Positions 18,853 to 28,641 of a stretch of 64,000 bases of DNA are shown here, in pieces. The stretch lies in assembly GCA_938016515.1 (NCBI GenBank), contig CALILP010000068.1, forward strand, positions 1 to 64,000. The letters are read 5' to 3'. The notes under the pieces were generated by a model that searched no databases, had not been told where the DNA came from, and saw only the letters and a program-made list of their open reading frames with translations. The DNA comes from an uncultured Paracoccaceae bacterium (lineage in GTDB: Bacteria; Pseudomonadota; Alphaproteobacteria; Rhodobacterales; Rhodobacteraceae). The position numbers and the translations under genes are program-made. Numbering within the stretch: position 1 is the stretch's first letter; each line of letters opens with the position of its first letter.

Positions 18853-18945
18853 ACGGCCCTGTCCCGCAAAAGTATGCAGCGCGCGTGGTTTGCAGCGATG
18901 CCAAATTAAGCGATGCCGATCCGTGACACGTGACCTAGCGTCAGG

Positions 18946-19788
18946 GTGACAGTATCCATTGCAGAATCTGTTAATTTCCGGCCTAGTGTCGCGCAGTCAA
19001 CAGAAAGTCCCGCGCGCGTGTCATCTCAGCCGGTTATCGAAATTCGCAATTTGCATAAGTCCTACGGGTCTTTGGATGTCATCAAGGGCGTGGATATTGC
19101 AGCCCCTGCAGGCCATGTGGTGTCGCTGATCGGGTCATCCGGATCCGGGAAGTCGACGATTCTGCGCTGCTGTAACCTGCTTGAAGACAGTCAAAGCGGC
19201 GATGTAATGTTTTGCGGCGAACCTGTTGCCTGGAAAGGCAGCGGCCACAATCGCAAGCCTGCCAACGCCGACCAGATCGTGCGCATCCGCACCAATCTAT
19301 CAATGGTGTTCCAGCAGTTTAACCTTTGGGCCCATATGACCATCCTGCAAAACGTGATGGAAGCCCCGCTCACGGTGCTGGGCCGCGACAAAGATGAGGT
19401 CGAGGCATCCGCCCGCAAATACCTGACGAAAGTGGGCATCGGCGATAAATGCGACGTTTACCCCGCCCAGCTGTCAGGTGGCCAGCAGCAACGGGCGGCC
19501 ATCGCCCGCGCCCTTTGCATGGAGCCGAAAGCGCTGTTATTCGACGAGCCAACATCGGCGCTCGACCCCGAATTGGAACAGGAAGTTGTCAAGGTGATCA
19601 AGGACTTGGCCGCCGAAGGGCGGACCATGTTGATCGTGACACATGACATGCGTATGGCAGCTGACGTCAGCGACCATGTCGTGTTCCTGCATCAAGGGAA
19701 GATTGAAGAACAAGGTCCGCCTGAGACACTCTTCAAACATCCCAAATCCGAACGGTTGCAGGGGTTCCTCTCTGCCACCCAACATTAA
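18946..19788 (+). CDS. Polar amino acid/amine ABC transporter ATP-binding protein
   Basis: [18 protein letters not shown] (Walker A), [31 protein letters not shown] start. Confidence 0.92.
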   Translation: MTVSIAESVNFRPSVAQSTESPARVSSQPVIEIRNLHKSYGSLDVIKGVDIAAPAGHVVSLIGSSGSGKSTILRCCNLLEDSQSGDVMFCGEPVAWKGSGHNRKPANADQIVRIRTNLSMVFQQFNLWAHMTILQNVMEAPLTVLGRDKDEVEASARKYLTKVGIGDKCDVYPAQLSGGQQQRAAIARALCMEPKALLFDEPTSALDPELEQEVVKVIKDLAAEGRTMLIVTHDMRMAADVSDHVVFLHQGKIEEQGPPETLFKHPKSERLQGFLSATQH

Positions 19789-19809
19789 TCATCAAACGGG
19801 AGAAATCTG

Positions 19810-20538
19810 ATGAAAAACCTGATCGTGACGACCGCGGTAGCGGCGCTCGTATCCACAATGGCGATGGCTGATGGCCACGCTGTTGTCCGTCTTGGCACCG
19901 AAGGCGCCTACCCTCCATGGAACTTCATCAACGACGCCGGCGAAGTCGACGGGTTCGAGCGTGAAGTGGGCGACGAACTGTGCGCACGCGCTGAACTGAC
20001 CTGCGAGTGGGTCACAAACGAGTGGGACAGCATTATCCCGAACCTCGTGTCCGGCAACTACGATGTGATCATCGCGGGCATGTCCATCACCGAAGAGCGT
20101 GACGAGGTCATCGACTTTTCTGAGAACTACTCGCAGCCTGATCCGTCTTCGTTCCTTGCCGCATCGCAGGACGTCGACCTTGAAGGTGGCGTGATCGCGG
20201 CCCAAACCGGTACGATTCAGGCCGCACATGTTGCGTCCACCGGTGCGACACTGTTGGAATTCGCAACGCCCGAAGAAACAGTTGCCGCTGTGAAATCAGG
20301 TGAAGCTGACGCCGTCTTGGCTGACGCCTCTTTCCTGGCACCTATCGCAGAATCCGACGCTGAAGTCGAAATCGTTGACGGCGCTGACGTGCTGCTTGGC
20401 GGTGGCGTGGCAGCAGGCGTGCGCGAAAGCGATGCAGAACTGCGCGACAAGCTAACTGCAGCAGTGCAGTCCATGAAAGCGGACGGCTCCCTGAACGAGC
20501 TGATCGTAAAGTGGGAAATCGGCGTACCGTTCGAGTAA
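19810..20538 (+). CDS. ABC transporter periplasmic substrate-binding protein (family 3)
   Basis: Signal peptide; RLGTEGAYPPWNFINDAGEVDGFEREVGDEL; ISITEER-type motif. Confidence 0.92.
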   Translation: MKNLIVTTAVAALVSTMAMADGHAVVRLGTEGAYPPWNFINDAGEVDGFEREVGDELCARAELTCEWVTNEWDSIIPNLVSGNYDVIIAGMSITEERDEVIDFSENYSQPDPSSFLAASQDVDLEGGVIAAQTGTIQAAHVASTGATLLEFATPEETVAAVKSGEADAVLADASFLAPIAESDAEVEIVDGADVLLGGGVAAGVRESDAELRDKLTAAVQSMKADGSLNELIVKWEIGVPFE

Positions 20539-20547
20539 GCTGTTACG

Positions 20548-20575
20548 CGCGCCCCGGTCTCCGGATCGGGGCGCG
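20548..20575. terminator. Strong intercistronic hairpin
   Basis: CGCGCCCCG-N10-CGGGGCGCG between binding-protein and permease genes; no T-run. Confidence 0.6.
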
Positions 20576-20710
20576 ACCCCATGCTTCATTTCGCTAAAAC
20601 AACTCATTCTGACCTGACTTCCGGGTGCTTCCATCTTCCAATATTGCGCTGATCCTGCCTCGCTTGAAGGGCTGACATGGCTGTCTTGCTACCTGACCAC
20701 GGGCAAGCAC

Positions 20711-21517
20711 ATGAACATGTATGACGCCTTTGGCACGGTGCTTTTGCTGCTTGCGATCACCGCACCCCTGGCGATGGTTTTTGGCTTTGGTGGTGCTGTG
20801 GCCGCCCGCAGCCGGATCGCCCCGCTGCGCTGGATCGGCAAGACCTATATGGCGATTGTGCGCGGCATTCCCGACATCGTCTTTTTCCTGTTCTTCGTGA
20901 TCGCGTTGGATCAGGCCTTTGAATACCTGCGGCACAAATGGAAATGCCCCGAATGGACCGAACCCATTCGCCAGGGCAATGACTTCATCGTCTGTCAGGC
21001 CGCCAAATTGCCGCTGGGCAATGCCCCCCAATGGATCCACGAGGTTTACGGCTTTTCGCTAGCCATCCTGACCTTCGCCATCGTTTTTGGGGCTTTTGCA
21101 GGCAACGTTCTGTTTGGTGCGATGCAAGCCGTCCCCCGTGCCCAGATCGAAACCGCCGAGGCTTATGGCTTTTCACCACGCCAGACCTTTCGCCGCGTGA
21201 TCGTCCCGCAAATGTGGGTGTTTGCCCTGCCTGGCCTGTCGAACCTCTGGATGGTACTGATCAAGGCCACGCCCCTGTTGTTCCTGCTGGGTGTCGAGGA
21301 CATTGTCTACTGGGCCCGCGAGCTTGGTGGCTCTAAACAGCCCCAATTCACCGATTATCCGCATCCCGACTGGCGGATGTGGTACTTTGGGGCTCTGCTG
21401 ATTTTCTATCTGCTGTTCACCCGCGTCTCTGAAATCGTGCTGGACAGGATCATGGGCAAGCTGACGCACGGCCAAGCCACCGCCGCAGGCGAAGCCCAGC
21501 GAAAGGCGGCCGCATGA
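20711..21517 (+). CDS. ABC transporter permease (His/Glu/Gln/Arg family)
   Basis: EAYGFSPRQTFRRVIVPQMWVFALPGLSNLW permease signature; start uncertain. Confidence 0.88.
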   Translation: MNMYDAFGTVLLLLAITAPLAMVFGFGGAVAARSRIAPLRWIGKTYMAIVRGIPDIVFFLFFVIALDQAFEYLRHKWKCPEWTEPIRQGNDFIVCQAAKLPLGNAPQWIHEVYGFSLAILTFAIVFGAFAGNVLFGAMQAVPRAQIETAEAYGFSPRQTFRRVIVPQMWVFALPGLSNLWMVLIKATPLLFLLGVEDIVYWARELGGSKQPQFTDYPHPDWRMWYFGALLIFYLLFTRVSEIVLDRIMGKLTHGQATAAGEAQRKAAA

Positions 21518-22320
21518 GTTGCGCTGAAACCATCGCCGCCTATGCCTTTCGGTCGCTGGGCTATGGTGAACGCTTGCTGCCCCGCACCGATTTCACGCTT
21601 TGCCAGCAATTTACGCTGATCGGGTCCGGCATGATCTGGAACATCTATTTCGGCGTTCTGGCCCTGCTGATCGGGTTCTTCATCGCAACCGCCGTCGCCA
21701 TCGGCAAAGCCAGCCCGCGCAAAGCGTTCCGTAAACCGGCAGAGTGGTTTATCTTCATCTTTCGGGGCTCGCCCCTCTTCATCCAGTTCTTCTTCGCCTA
21801 TTTCCTGTTTCTGTCTCTCAAAGGTGTGTCGCCAATTTTCAACCCGCTGACCTCGGCGACTTTCGGGGCATTGATTGTTTTGATCCTGAACACGGCGGCC
21901 TATTCCGGCGAAATCTTCTACGGCGCGCTTCAGTCGATCCCAAAGGGCGATATCGAGGCCGCAGACGCCTATGGCATGACCGGATGGGCCCGGTTCAAAC
22001 GGGTGATGTGGCCCACAATGTTGCGCCTTGCCTGGCCTGCCTACACCAACGAAGCGATCTTTTTGTTTCACGCCACTGCCCTTGTTTTCTTTGCCGGTTT
22101 TCCAGCTTCACAGCAAAAGGGCGATGCACTTTATTACGCAAATTACTTTGCCGACAAGACCTTCAATCCCTTCGTTCCGTACCCGATCCTTGCCGGGTAT
22201 TTCATTATTGTGACCCTGTGTGTGATTGGGCTGTTTGGGTTGGTGAACCGTCGGCTAAATCGCCATCTTCCGGCAACCGGGTACAAAAAGCTCAAGATCC
22301 GTCCGCAGCTCTTGCGGTGA
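21514..22320 (+). CDS. ABC transporter permease
   Basis: FIFIFRGSPLFIQFFF; EAADAYGMTGWARFKRVMWPTMLRLAWPAYTNE. Confidence 0.9.
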   Translation: MSCAETIAAYAFRSLGYGERLLPRTDFTLCQQFTLIGSGMIWNIYFGVLALLIGFFIATAVAIGKASPRKAFRKPAEWFIFIFRGSPLFIQFFFAYFLFLSLKGVSPIFNPLTSATFGALIVLILNTAAYSGEIFYGALQSIPKGDIEAADAYGMTGWARFKRVMWPTMLRLAWPAYTNEAIFLFHATALVFFAGFPASQQKGDALYYANYFADKTFNPFVPYPILAGYFIIVTLCVIGLFGLVNRRLNRHLPATGYKKLKIRPQLLR

Positions 22321-22381
22321 GGCCATAAAGTTGCCCCGATTTGGTCAAGCTAACGCTTTGCTAACCAGCTAAACTTTGCAC

Positions 22382-23065
22382 ATGTTGTTAATCAATTTGT
22401 ACCGGCGCCTGCGCGGCGCAATTGCGTTTGCATTTTTTGCAGCGGCTTTGCCCTTGTCGCCTGTGCATGCCGCCACGTTTCAGGGCGAGTTTTGGGCCAC
22501 GCCCGGCCCGTCGGCCAACATCAATCAAGCCATCGCAGCCATCAGCGGCGCCACCCCAACCGCGACCTTCATTTCGACGGCGATTGACTATCCAAACGGC
22601 AACCGGAACACCCAAAGAAGTAACCAAACCCTGACACAGTTCTTGGGTGCTGATGCTGCAAGCATTGTGGGTGATGGCACAGAACAGATCACCACCTCGG
22701 TGTTTCGCTTTACCGGCTTTCTGGATCTGGTGCCGGGTCAGCAGAATTTTTCGCTGGCCTCTGACGACGGATATCGACTGACCATTGACGGCAACATCAT
22801 CTCAGAGCGGAGCGCGCCGCGATCATTCCGTTCTACAGCGCTTGACGCCAACGCCGGATCCGGCACCGTCCCGTTCGAGCTGATCTTCTACGAAAACTTC
22901 GGCAACACCGGTGTGGAGTTCTTCATTGATAGCGCCCTTGCCGCCCCCGCTGCTGTCCCTGTGCCTGCCACACTGTCGCTGGGCCTCACCGGTATCGCTG
23001 CGTTCGCGATGCTAGGCTGGCGTCGCCGCCAATCGCGAAATTTGCCACTGGCACTGCCCGCCTGA
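22382..23065 (+). CDS. Secreted PA14-like protein with VPLPA-CTERM-type sorting signal
   Basis: Signal peptide; FSLASDDGYRLTIDG; C-terminus VPVPATLSLGLTGIAAFAMLGWRRRQ. Confidence 0.75.
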   Translation: MLLINLYRRLRGAIAFAFFAAALPLSPVHAATFQGEFWATPGPSANINQAIAAISGATPTATFISTAIDYPNGNRNTQRSNQTLTQFLGADAASIVGDGTEQITTSVFRFTGFLDLVPGQQNFSLASDDGYRLTIDGNIISERSAPRSFRSTALDANAGSGTVPFELIFYENFGNTGVEFFIDSALAAPAAVPVPATLSLGLTGIAAFAMLGWRRRQSRNLPLALPA

Positions 23066-23105
23066 ACCGGTCAAACATGGTCCAAATATCATCTGGACCC
23101 CTTCC

Positions 23106-24437
23106 ATGACCTGGCTTCTTGATCACCCCGAAATCCACAACATCCGCTGCGGTGCTGCCGATCTGAACGGTCAGGCCCGTGGCAAGCGCCTACCCCGCCG
23201 CTTTGCTGAAAAGCTGGAAACCGAAGGCACCCGCTTTCCTTATTCTGCCCTGAACCTCGATATCTGGGGTGAGGATATCGACGAAAGTCCGCTGGTGTTT
23301 GAGACGGGCGATCCCGATGGTGTCTTGATGCCAACCGAGCGGGGATATGTCCCGATGCCGTGGCTTTCTTCGCCGTCCGCCCTGTTGCCGGTCTGGATGT
23401 ACCATGAAGACGGAACCGCTTTTGCAGGCGACCCCCGCCATGCTCTGGCGTCCGTCGTGGCACGCTTTGCAGCGCATGGTCTGACCCCCGTTGTCGCCAC
23501 AGAAATGGAGTTCTATCTGATTGATGATAGCGGTCGTGAAATTCAGCAGCCCCGCTCGCCACGGTCTGGCAAGCGGCGTCCGGGCTCTGAAATCTTAAGC
23601 CTGCGGGCGCTGGATGCCTTTGACGACTTCTTTACAGAGCTTTATGCCGCCTGCGACGCGATGAACATCCCGGCAGAGGCCGCGAGTTCCGAAGCGGGCA
23701 CCGGACAGTTTGAAGTTGCGATTGAACATGGGCCGGACGCCCTGAAGGCCGCAGACGATGCATGGTTGTTCAAAATGCTGGTCCGTGGCCTTGCCCGCAA
23801 ACACGGGATGGCGGCCAGCTTTATGGCAAAACCCTACGAGGATTATTCCGGCAACGGGATGCACACCCACTTTTCACTGGCTGATAAGGATGGTGCCAAT
23901 GTCATGGCAAACGGAACCTTTGAAGGGTCCGACATCCTGCGTCAGGCGATTGCGGGCTGTCTGGCCGGAATCTCTGACCTTGCTTTGATCTTTGCGCCGC
24001 ATGGTAACTCTTACGAACGATTGGTCCCCAACGCCCATGCCCCTACCGGCATTTGCTGGGCCTATGAAAACCGAACCGCCTCGATCCGGGTGCCCGGCGG
24101 CGGCCTGAATGCAAGGCGGGTCGAACATCGGGTCGCCGGCGGCGATGTGAACCCTTACATTTTCATCGCAGCAGTCCTGGGCTCGGCACTGATTGGGGTC
24201 GAAGACGGACTTGATCCCGGCAACCCGATCACGGGCAACGCCTATGATCAGAACCTGCCCCAAATTCCGGGCACGTGGTCTGAAGCGATCGAGGCTTTCG
24301 ACGCAAGCCCATTGGTACGCCGCATCTTTGACCCGCAATTGGTAGACAACTTCGTTCTGACAAAGCGGCAGGAGTTGAAGAACTTCACGGCCCTGACCCC
24401 CGAAGAACAGATCGATCTCTATCTCGATACCGTCTGA
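23106..24437 (+). CDS. Glutamine synthetase family protein (gamma-glutamylpolyamine synthetase-like)
   Basis: EMEFYLID, GQFEVAIEHGPD, GMHTHFSL, NRTASIRVPGG motifs. Confidence 0.9.
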   Translation: MTWLLDHPEIHNIRCGAADLNGQARGKRLPRRFAEKLETEGTRFPYSALNLDIWGEDIDESPLVFETGDPDGVLMPTERGYVPMPWLSSPSALLPVWMYHEDGTAFAGDPRHALASVVARFAAHGLTPVVATEMEFYLIDDSGREIQQPRSPRSGKRRPGSEILSLRALDAFDDFFTELYAACDAMNIPAEAASSEAGTGQFEVAIEHGPDALKAADDAWLFKMLVRGLARKHGMAASFMAKPYEDYSGNGMHTHFSLADKDGANVMANGTFEGSDILRQAIAGCLAGISDLALIFAPHGNSYERLVPNAHAPTGICWAYENRTASIRVPGGGLNARRVEHRVAGGDVNPYIFIAAVLGSALIGVEDGLDPGNPITGNAYDQNLPQIPGTWSEAIEAFDASPLVRRIFDPQLVDNFVLTKRQELKNFTALTPEEQIDLYLDTV

Positions 24438-24512
24438 CCCCGGATTTGCGACATTGCCCTGCCCCTTTCGGCTGGATAGGCTTCGCGGCAAGACTCTGAC
24501 CAAGGCACGCAT

Positions 24513-25196
24513 ATGAAAATCGGCATCCTGCAAACCGGCCATTCCCCTCAAGACCTGATCGGGGATCTGGGGAACTATGGGCAATTGTTTGTGCACTTGC
24601 TGGACGGCCAGGGGTTCACGTTTGAGATTTTCGATGTGCTGAACATGCAGTTCCCGGCGGGGCCTGCAGACTGCGACGGCTGGCTGATCACAGGATCACG
24701 CCACGGTGTCTACGAGGACCTGCCGTTCATCGCGCCACTCGAAGACCTCGTCTGCCAGATTTTTGAAGCTGACAGACCTCTGGTCGGTATCTGTTTTGGC
24801 CACCAGATCATTGCACAGGCCTTGGGCGGCACCGTCGAAAAGTTCAGCGGCGGCTGGGCTGTTGGCAGGCAAACTTACGATTGGGGCGACAAGACTGTCG
24901 CCTTGAATGCCTGGCATCAGGATCAGGTGATCGCCCTGCCCGAAGGGGCGCAGGTGTACGGCGCAAACGATCACTGCGCGCATGCGGCTTTGATCTATGG
25001 CAAACAGGCCTTCACGGTACAGGCCCACCCGGAATTCGGCAGCACATTTGTCGCAGGCCTTGCAACACATCGTGGTCCGGGCGTTGTGCCTGACCCACTG
25101 CTGGACCAAGCCCGGGCCGATCTCGACAAACCCAATGACAATGACCTGCTGGCCCGACAGATCGGCAGGTTCTTCAAAGAAAGGGCCATCTCATGA
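24513..25196 (+). CDS. Type 1 glutamine amidotransferase
   Basis: GWLITGSRHGVYED, VGICFGHQIIAQALGG, QAHPEF catalytic triad. Confidence 0.9.
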   Translation: MKIGILQTGHSPQDLIGDLGNYGQLFVHLLDGQGFTFEIFDVLNMQFPAGPADCDGWLITGSRHGVYEDLPFIAPLEDLVCQIFEADRPLVGICFGHQIIAQALGGTVEKFSGGWAVGRQTYDWGDKTVALNAWHQDQVIALPEGAQVYGANDHCAHAALIYGKQAFTVQAHPEFGSTFVAGLATHRGPGVVPDPLLDQARADLDKPNDNDLLARQIGRFFKERAIS

Positions 25197-26545
25197 CGTG
25201 GCTGGATGATATCCCACAAGCGGCCCGGACCTATCTGGAACAAAACCGGCTGGACGAGGTGGAATGCGTGATCGGGGATCTGCCCGGCATTGCGCGCGGC
25301 AAGGCCGTGCCTGCGGCCAAGTGGGAGCGGCAGTCATTCTTTCACCTGCCCGAAAGCATCTTCTTTCAGACGATCACCGGCGACTGGGGCGAGGCCGCGG
25401 GCCCCGGTGGCTTTACCGAGCCTGACATGATCCTGCGCCCTGACATGGCGACAGCCACGGCTGCCCCTTGGACAGAAGACGGCACCCTGCAGGTGATTCA
25501 TGACGCCTACAAGACCAACGGCGATCCGATTGGATTTGCCCCCCGCAACGTCCTCAAACACGTCGTAGATCTGTATAAGAAACAAGGCTGGACCCCGGTC
25601 GTCGCACCCGAGATGGAATTCTTCCTGGTCGCCCGCAACACCGACCCCGCCAAAGGGATCGAACCAATGATCGGGCGGACTGGCCGCCCCGCTGCAGGCC
25701 GTCAGGCCTATTCGATGACGGCTGTGGATGACTATGGCCCAGTGATCGACGACATCTACGAATACGCTGAAATCCAGGGGTTCGAGATTGATGGCATCAC
25801 TCAGGAAGGCGGCGCAGGCCAGCTAGAGATCAACTTGCTGCACGGTGACCCGGTAGAACTGGCCGATCAGGTCTTCTACTTCAAACGCCTGATCCGCGAG
25901 GCGGCGTTGAAGCACGACTGCTTTGCCACCTTTATGGCCAAACCCATCGAAGGCGAGCCGGGCAGTGCCATGCATATCCACCATTCTGTGTTGGATCAGA
26001 ATGGAAACAACATCTTTACGGCTCAAGACGACGCCGAGACGCCTGCCTTCATGCACTTCATCGGCGGCCTGCAACAGCGCCTGCCCAACGCCATCGCCGT
26101 GATGGCGCCTTACGTGAACAGCTATCGCCGCTATGTGCGCGACCATGCCGCCCCGATCAATCTGGAATGGGGCAGGGATAATCGGACAACGGGCATCCGC
26201 GTGCCTCTGTCCTCGCCCGGTGCGCGGCGGGTCGAGAACCGTTTGGCCGGGATGGATTGCAATCCCTACCTGTGCATCGCGGCCTCACTGGCCTGTGGCT
26301 ATGTTGGTATGATGAACCAGATGCAGCCTGACCAGATCTACAAAGGCGACGCTTACGAGGGCGAGGATGATATCCCCCGGGGCCTTTTCACAGCACTGGA
26401 TTTGTTTGATGAAGCAACCGACCTGCATGAGGTGATGGGGGCAGATTTCGCCCGGGTCTATTCCATCGTCAAACGGGCAGAATACAATGAATTCCTGCAG
26501 GTGATCAGCCCATGGGAGCGTGAACACCTTTTGCTAAACGTCTGA
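25193..26545 (+). CDS. Glutamine synthetase family protein (second paralog)
   Basis: APEMEFFLVARN, GAGQLEINLLHGDP, GSAMHIHHSV, NRTTGIRVP motifs. Confidence 0.9.
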   Translation: MTWLDDIPQAARTYLEQNRLDEVECVIGDLPGIARGKAVPAAKWERQSFFHLPESIFFQTITGDWGEAAGPGGFTEPDMILRPDMATATAAPWTEDGTLQVIHDAYKTNGDPIGFAPRNVLKHVVDLYKKQGWTPVVAPEMEFFLVARNTDPAKGIEPMIGRTGRPAAGRQAYSMTAVDDYGPVIDDIYEYAEIQGFEIDGITQEGGAGQLEINLLHGDPVELADQVFYFKRLIREAALKHDCFATFMAKPIEGEPGSAMHIHHSVLDQNGNNIFTAQDDAETPAFMHFIGGLQQRLPNAIAVMAPYVNSYRRYVRDHAAPINLEWGRDNRTTGIRVPLSSPGARRVENRLAGMDCNPYLCIAASLACGYVGMMNQMQPDQIYKGDAYEGEDDIPRGLFTALDLFDEATDLHEVMGADFARVYSIVKRAEYNEFLQVISPWEREHLLLNV

Positions 26546-26546
26546 T

Positions 26547-27851
26547 ATGTCGACGCTCTACCGAAACGACAAGGTGGCAGCCTTTCCCAACAGTTGGTAT
26601 GCCGCCACTGTCACGCATCCTCCGCTGCGCCCTGACCTGCGCGGCACCCAGACCGCAGATGTCTGCGTCATCGGGGCCGGGTATACGGGACTGACCGCTG
26701 CACGCACCCTCGCGGCCAAAGGGCTATCCGTGATCGTTTTGGAAGCCCACCGCGCCGGATTTGGCGCATCAGGGCGCAATGGCGGACAGGTAGCGACAGG
26801 TCTTGGTCTGGCGCAACGCGACCTGATCCGAAAGTATGGCGAGGCACCGGCCCGCGCACTTTGGGACTTTAGCTTGGAGGCCACAGCGGACGTCGCGGCA
26901 AACTGCACCGCCTTCGGCCCCGAGACATGTCACCGGTGGGGGATTGCCCATGGGTGCTATACGGATACCGAATATGCAAAGCACGCACAGGAAGCCCGGT
27001 TTCTGGCTGATCACTATGGCTATGCAAAGATCGAACCCCAAGACAAATCCACCTTCGCTGAGACGGTCAAAACAACCAGCTATGCAGGTGGTGTCATCGA
27101 CCGGGGTGGTGCGCATATCCACCCTCTGCGCTATGCCCTTGCGCTGGCACGGGCCACAGAGGATGCAGGCGCCGTCATCTATGAAAACAGCCCGGCCCAT
27201 CACATCGCCAAAGGGGATACGGCCTCGGTCCGGACCAGCAAAGGCCGGGTGAACGCGAAACATGTGGTCATCGCAACCAACGGCTACATCGCTGGATTGG
27301 ACCGACAGGTAGCTGCAAAGGTTGTGCCGTTGAACAGTTTCATCATCGCAACCGAACCATTGGAGGATCGGGCAAAGGACATCATCGCAGAGGATATCGC
27401 GGTCGAGGACAGCAAGCATTTTGTAAATTACTATCGCATGAGCGAAGACAAAAGACTGCTGTTCGGTGGCCGGGCCTCGGCCAAGGTCGCCTTCCCGACA
27501 GATATTGCAGGCCTGCTGCGACCAAGGATGACCGATCTGTTCCCGCGGCTGGGTGATGTCAGAATTGACTTTGCCTGGGGCGGCGCACTTGGTGTGACCG
27601 CAACAGGCATGCCGGCGGCCTTGCGGGTTGCGCCCAACATCCTGTCAGCCGGTGGCTTCAATGGCCATGGGGTCGCGCTATCGGGCCTGTGCGGCAAGAT
27701 CATGGGCGAGGCGATTGCAGGACAGGCCGGGCGCTTTGACACACTTGCGACATTGCCCACGGTCACCTTTCCAGGCGGGCCGCTGTTCGGACGTAGTGTG
27801 CTGGGCCTGTATCTAGCCTGGCAGGGTTTGCGCGAAAAACTTGGCGTCTAG
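26547..27851 (+). CDS. FAD-dependent oxidoreductase (PuuB/DadA-like)
   Basis: DVCVIGAGYTGLTAARTLA; GFGASGRNGGQV; NGYIAG; GGFNGHGVALSGLCG. Confidence 0.9.
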   Translation: MSTLYRNDKVAAFPNSWYAATVTHPPLRPDLRGTQTADVCVIGAGYTGLTAARTLAAKGLSVIVLEAHRAGFGASGRNGGQVATGLGLAQRDLIRKYGEAPARALWDFSLEATADVAANCTAFGPETCHRWGIAHGCYTDTEYAKHAQEARFLADHYGYAKIEPQDKSTFAETVKTTSYAGGVIDRGGAHIHPLRYALALARATEDAGAVIYENSPAHHIAKGDTASVRTSKGRVNAKHVVIATNGYIAGLDRQVAAKVVPLNSFIIATEPLEDRAKDIIAEDIAVEDSKHFVNYYRMSEDKRLLFGGRASAKVAFPTDIAGLLRPRMTDLFPRLGDVRIDFAWGGALGVTATGMPAALRVAPNILSAGGFNGHGVALSGLCGKIMGEAIAGQAGRFDTLATLPTVTFPGGPLFGRSVLGLYLAWQGLREKLGV

Positions 27852-27858
27852 GGGGGCA

Positions 27859-27905
27859 CAATTTCTTTCTTAAGAAATTGGGGACAGACTTTGTCCCAAA
27901 GCCTG
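27859..27905. repeat. Double palindrome CAATTTCTT-N4-AAGAAATTG plus AGACTTTG-TCC-CAAAGCCT
   Basis: Same architecture as 184-229 and 51947-52016; convergent gene junction. Confidence 0.75.
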
Positions 27906-28409
27906 CTAGGCCCGCCCGTAAGCCTCTGCCATGGCAATCTGAACCGCATCGGCCGGGTCACGCTCGGCCCAGGTCACAAGCTGCACAGCAGGATAGAAAC
28001 GTTCGCAACTGGCGACAGCGGCCCCGATCATCGTATCCACCTGTTCGGCCGTTGGCACCTGATCGCCCGCAAGAACCAAACCATAGCGATACACCATCAT
28101 CCGCTGCTCTTCCCACCAGGTAAATGACCCGGCCCAACACATATCGTTGATGGTATTCAACGCCTCATACAGCGCGGGCATTCGGCCTTCTGGTGGCTCC
28201 ATTTCATACGTGCAGATCAGGCGCAGGGTTTCGTCGATGGCCGACCAGGCAAGAGTGATGGAATATGTCCGCCATTGGCCTTCGACGGCCATAGCAATCT
28301 GGTCGTCATGGATGCGGTCAAACTCCCACGCGTGATGCGTGGCAATGTGTTCGACCAGATCAATCGGATGCTGATCGTCTACGTCGAGATAGGATTCGGA
28401 AAGTGCCAT
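27906..28409 (-). CDS. YbjN domain-containing protein
   Basis: HIATHHAWEFDRIHDDQIAMAVEGQWRTYSITLAWSAIDETLRLICTYEM. Confidence 0.85.
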   Translation of the reverse strand: MALSESYLDVDDQHPIDLVEHIATHHAWEFDRIHDDQIAMAVEGQWRTYSITLAWSAIDETLRLICTYEMEPPEGRMPALYEALNTINDMCWAGSFTWWEEQRMMVYRYGLVLAGDQVPTAEQVDTMIGAAVASCERFYPAVQLVTWAERDPADAVQIAMAEAYGRA

Positions 28410-28641
28410 GGCTGCGCCCCTCGCCTGTCTTGCGGCATGGCATGGCAGCGCCAGCACCGCTATGTGACTGCTCTAGGGTCAGTGGTTTTTGTTCTCTGGC
28501 CCTACGATATATGGTGCGCGAGGGGCGCGCGCCTGTAAAGCCATTTCTTGGGGACAACGGTGCACAAACCGCAGTATCTTGTGGACAAATCAAGATTTGT
28601 GCGACTTTGGGAAGCTGACCGCGCAAATCTTATGAAAGACG

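Noticed and set aside
21406-22071. 221-aa minus-strand ORF opposite ABC permease genes
   Set aside because: Antisense shadow; composition implausible (DEDQ/R-rich mirror of TM segments).
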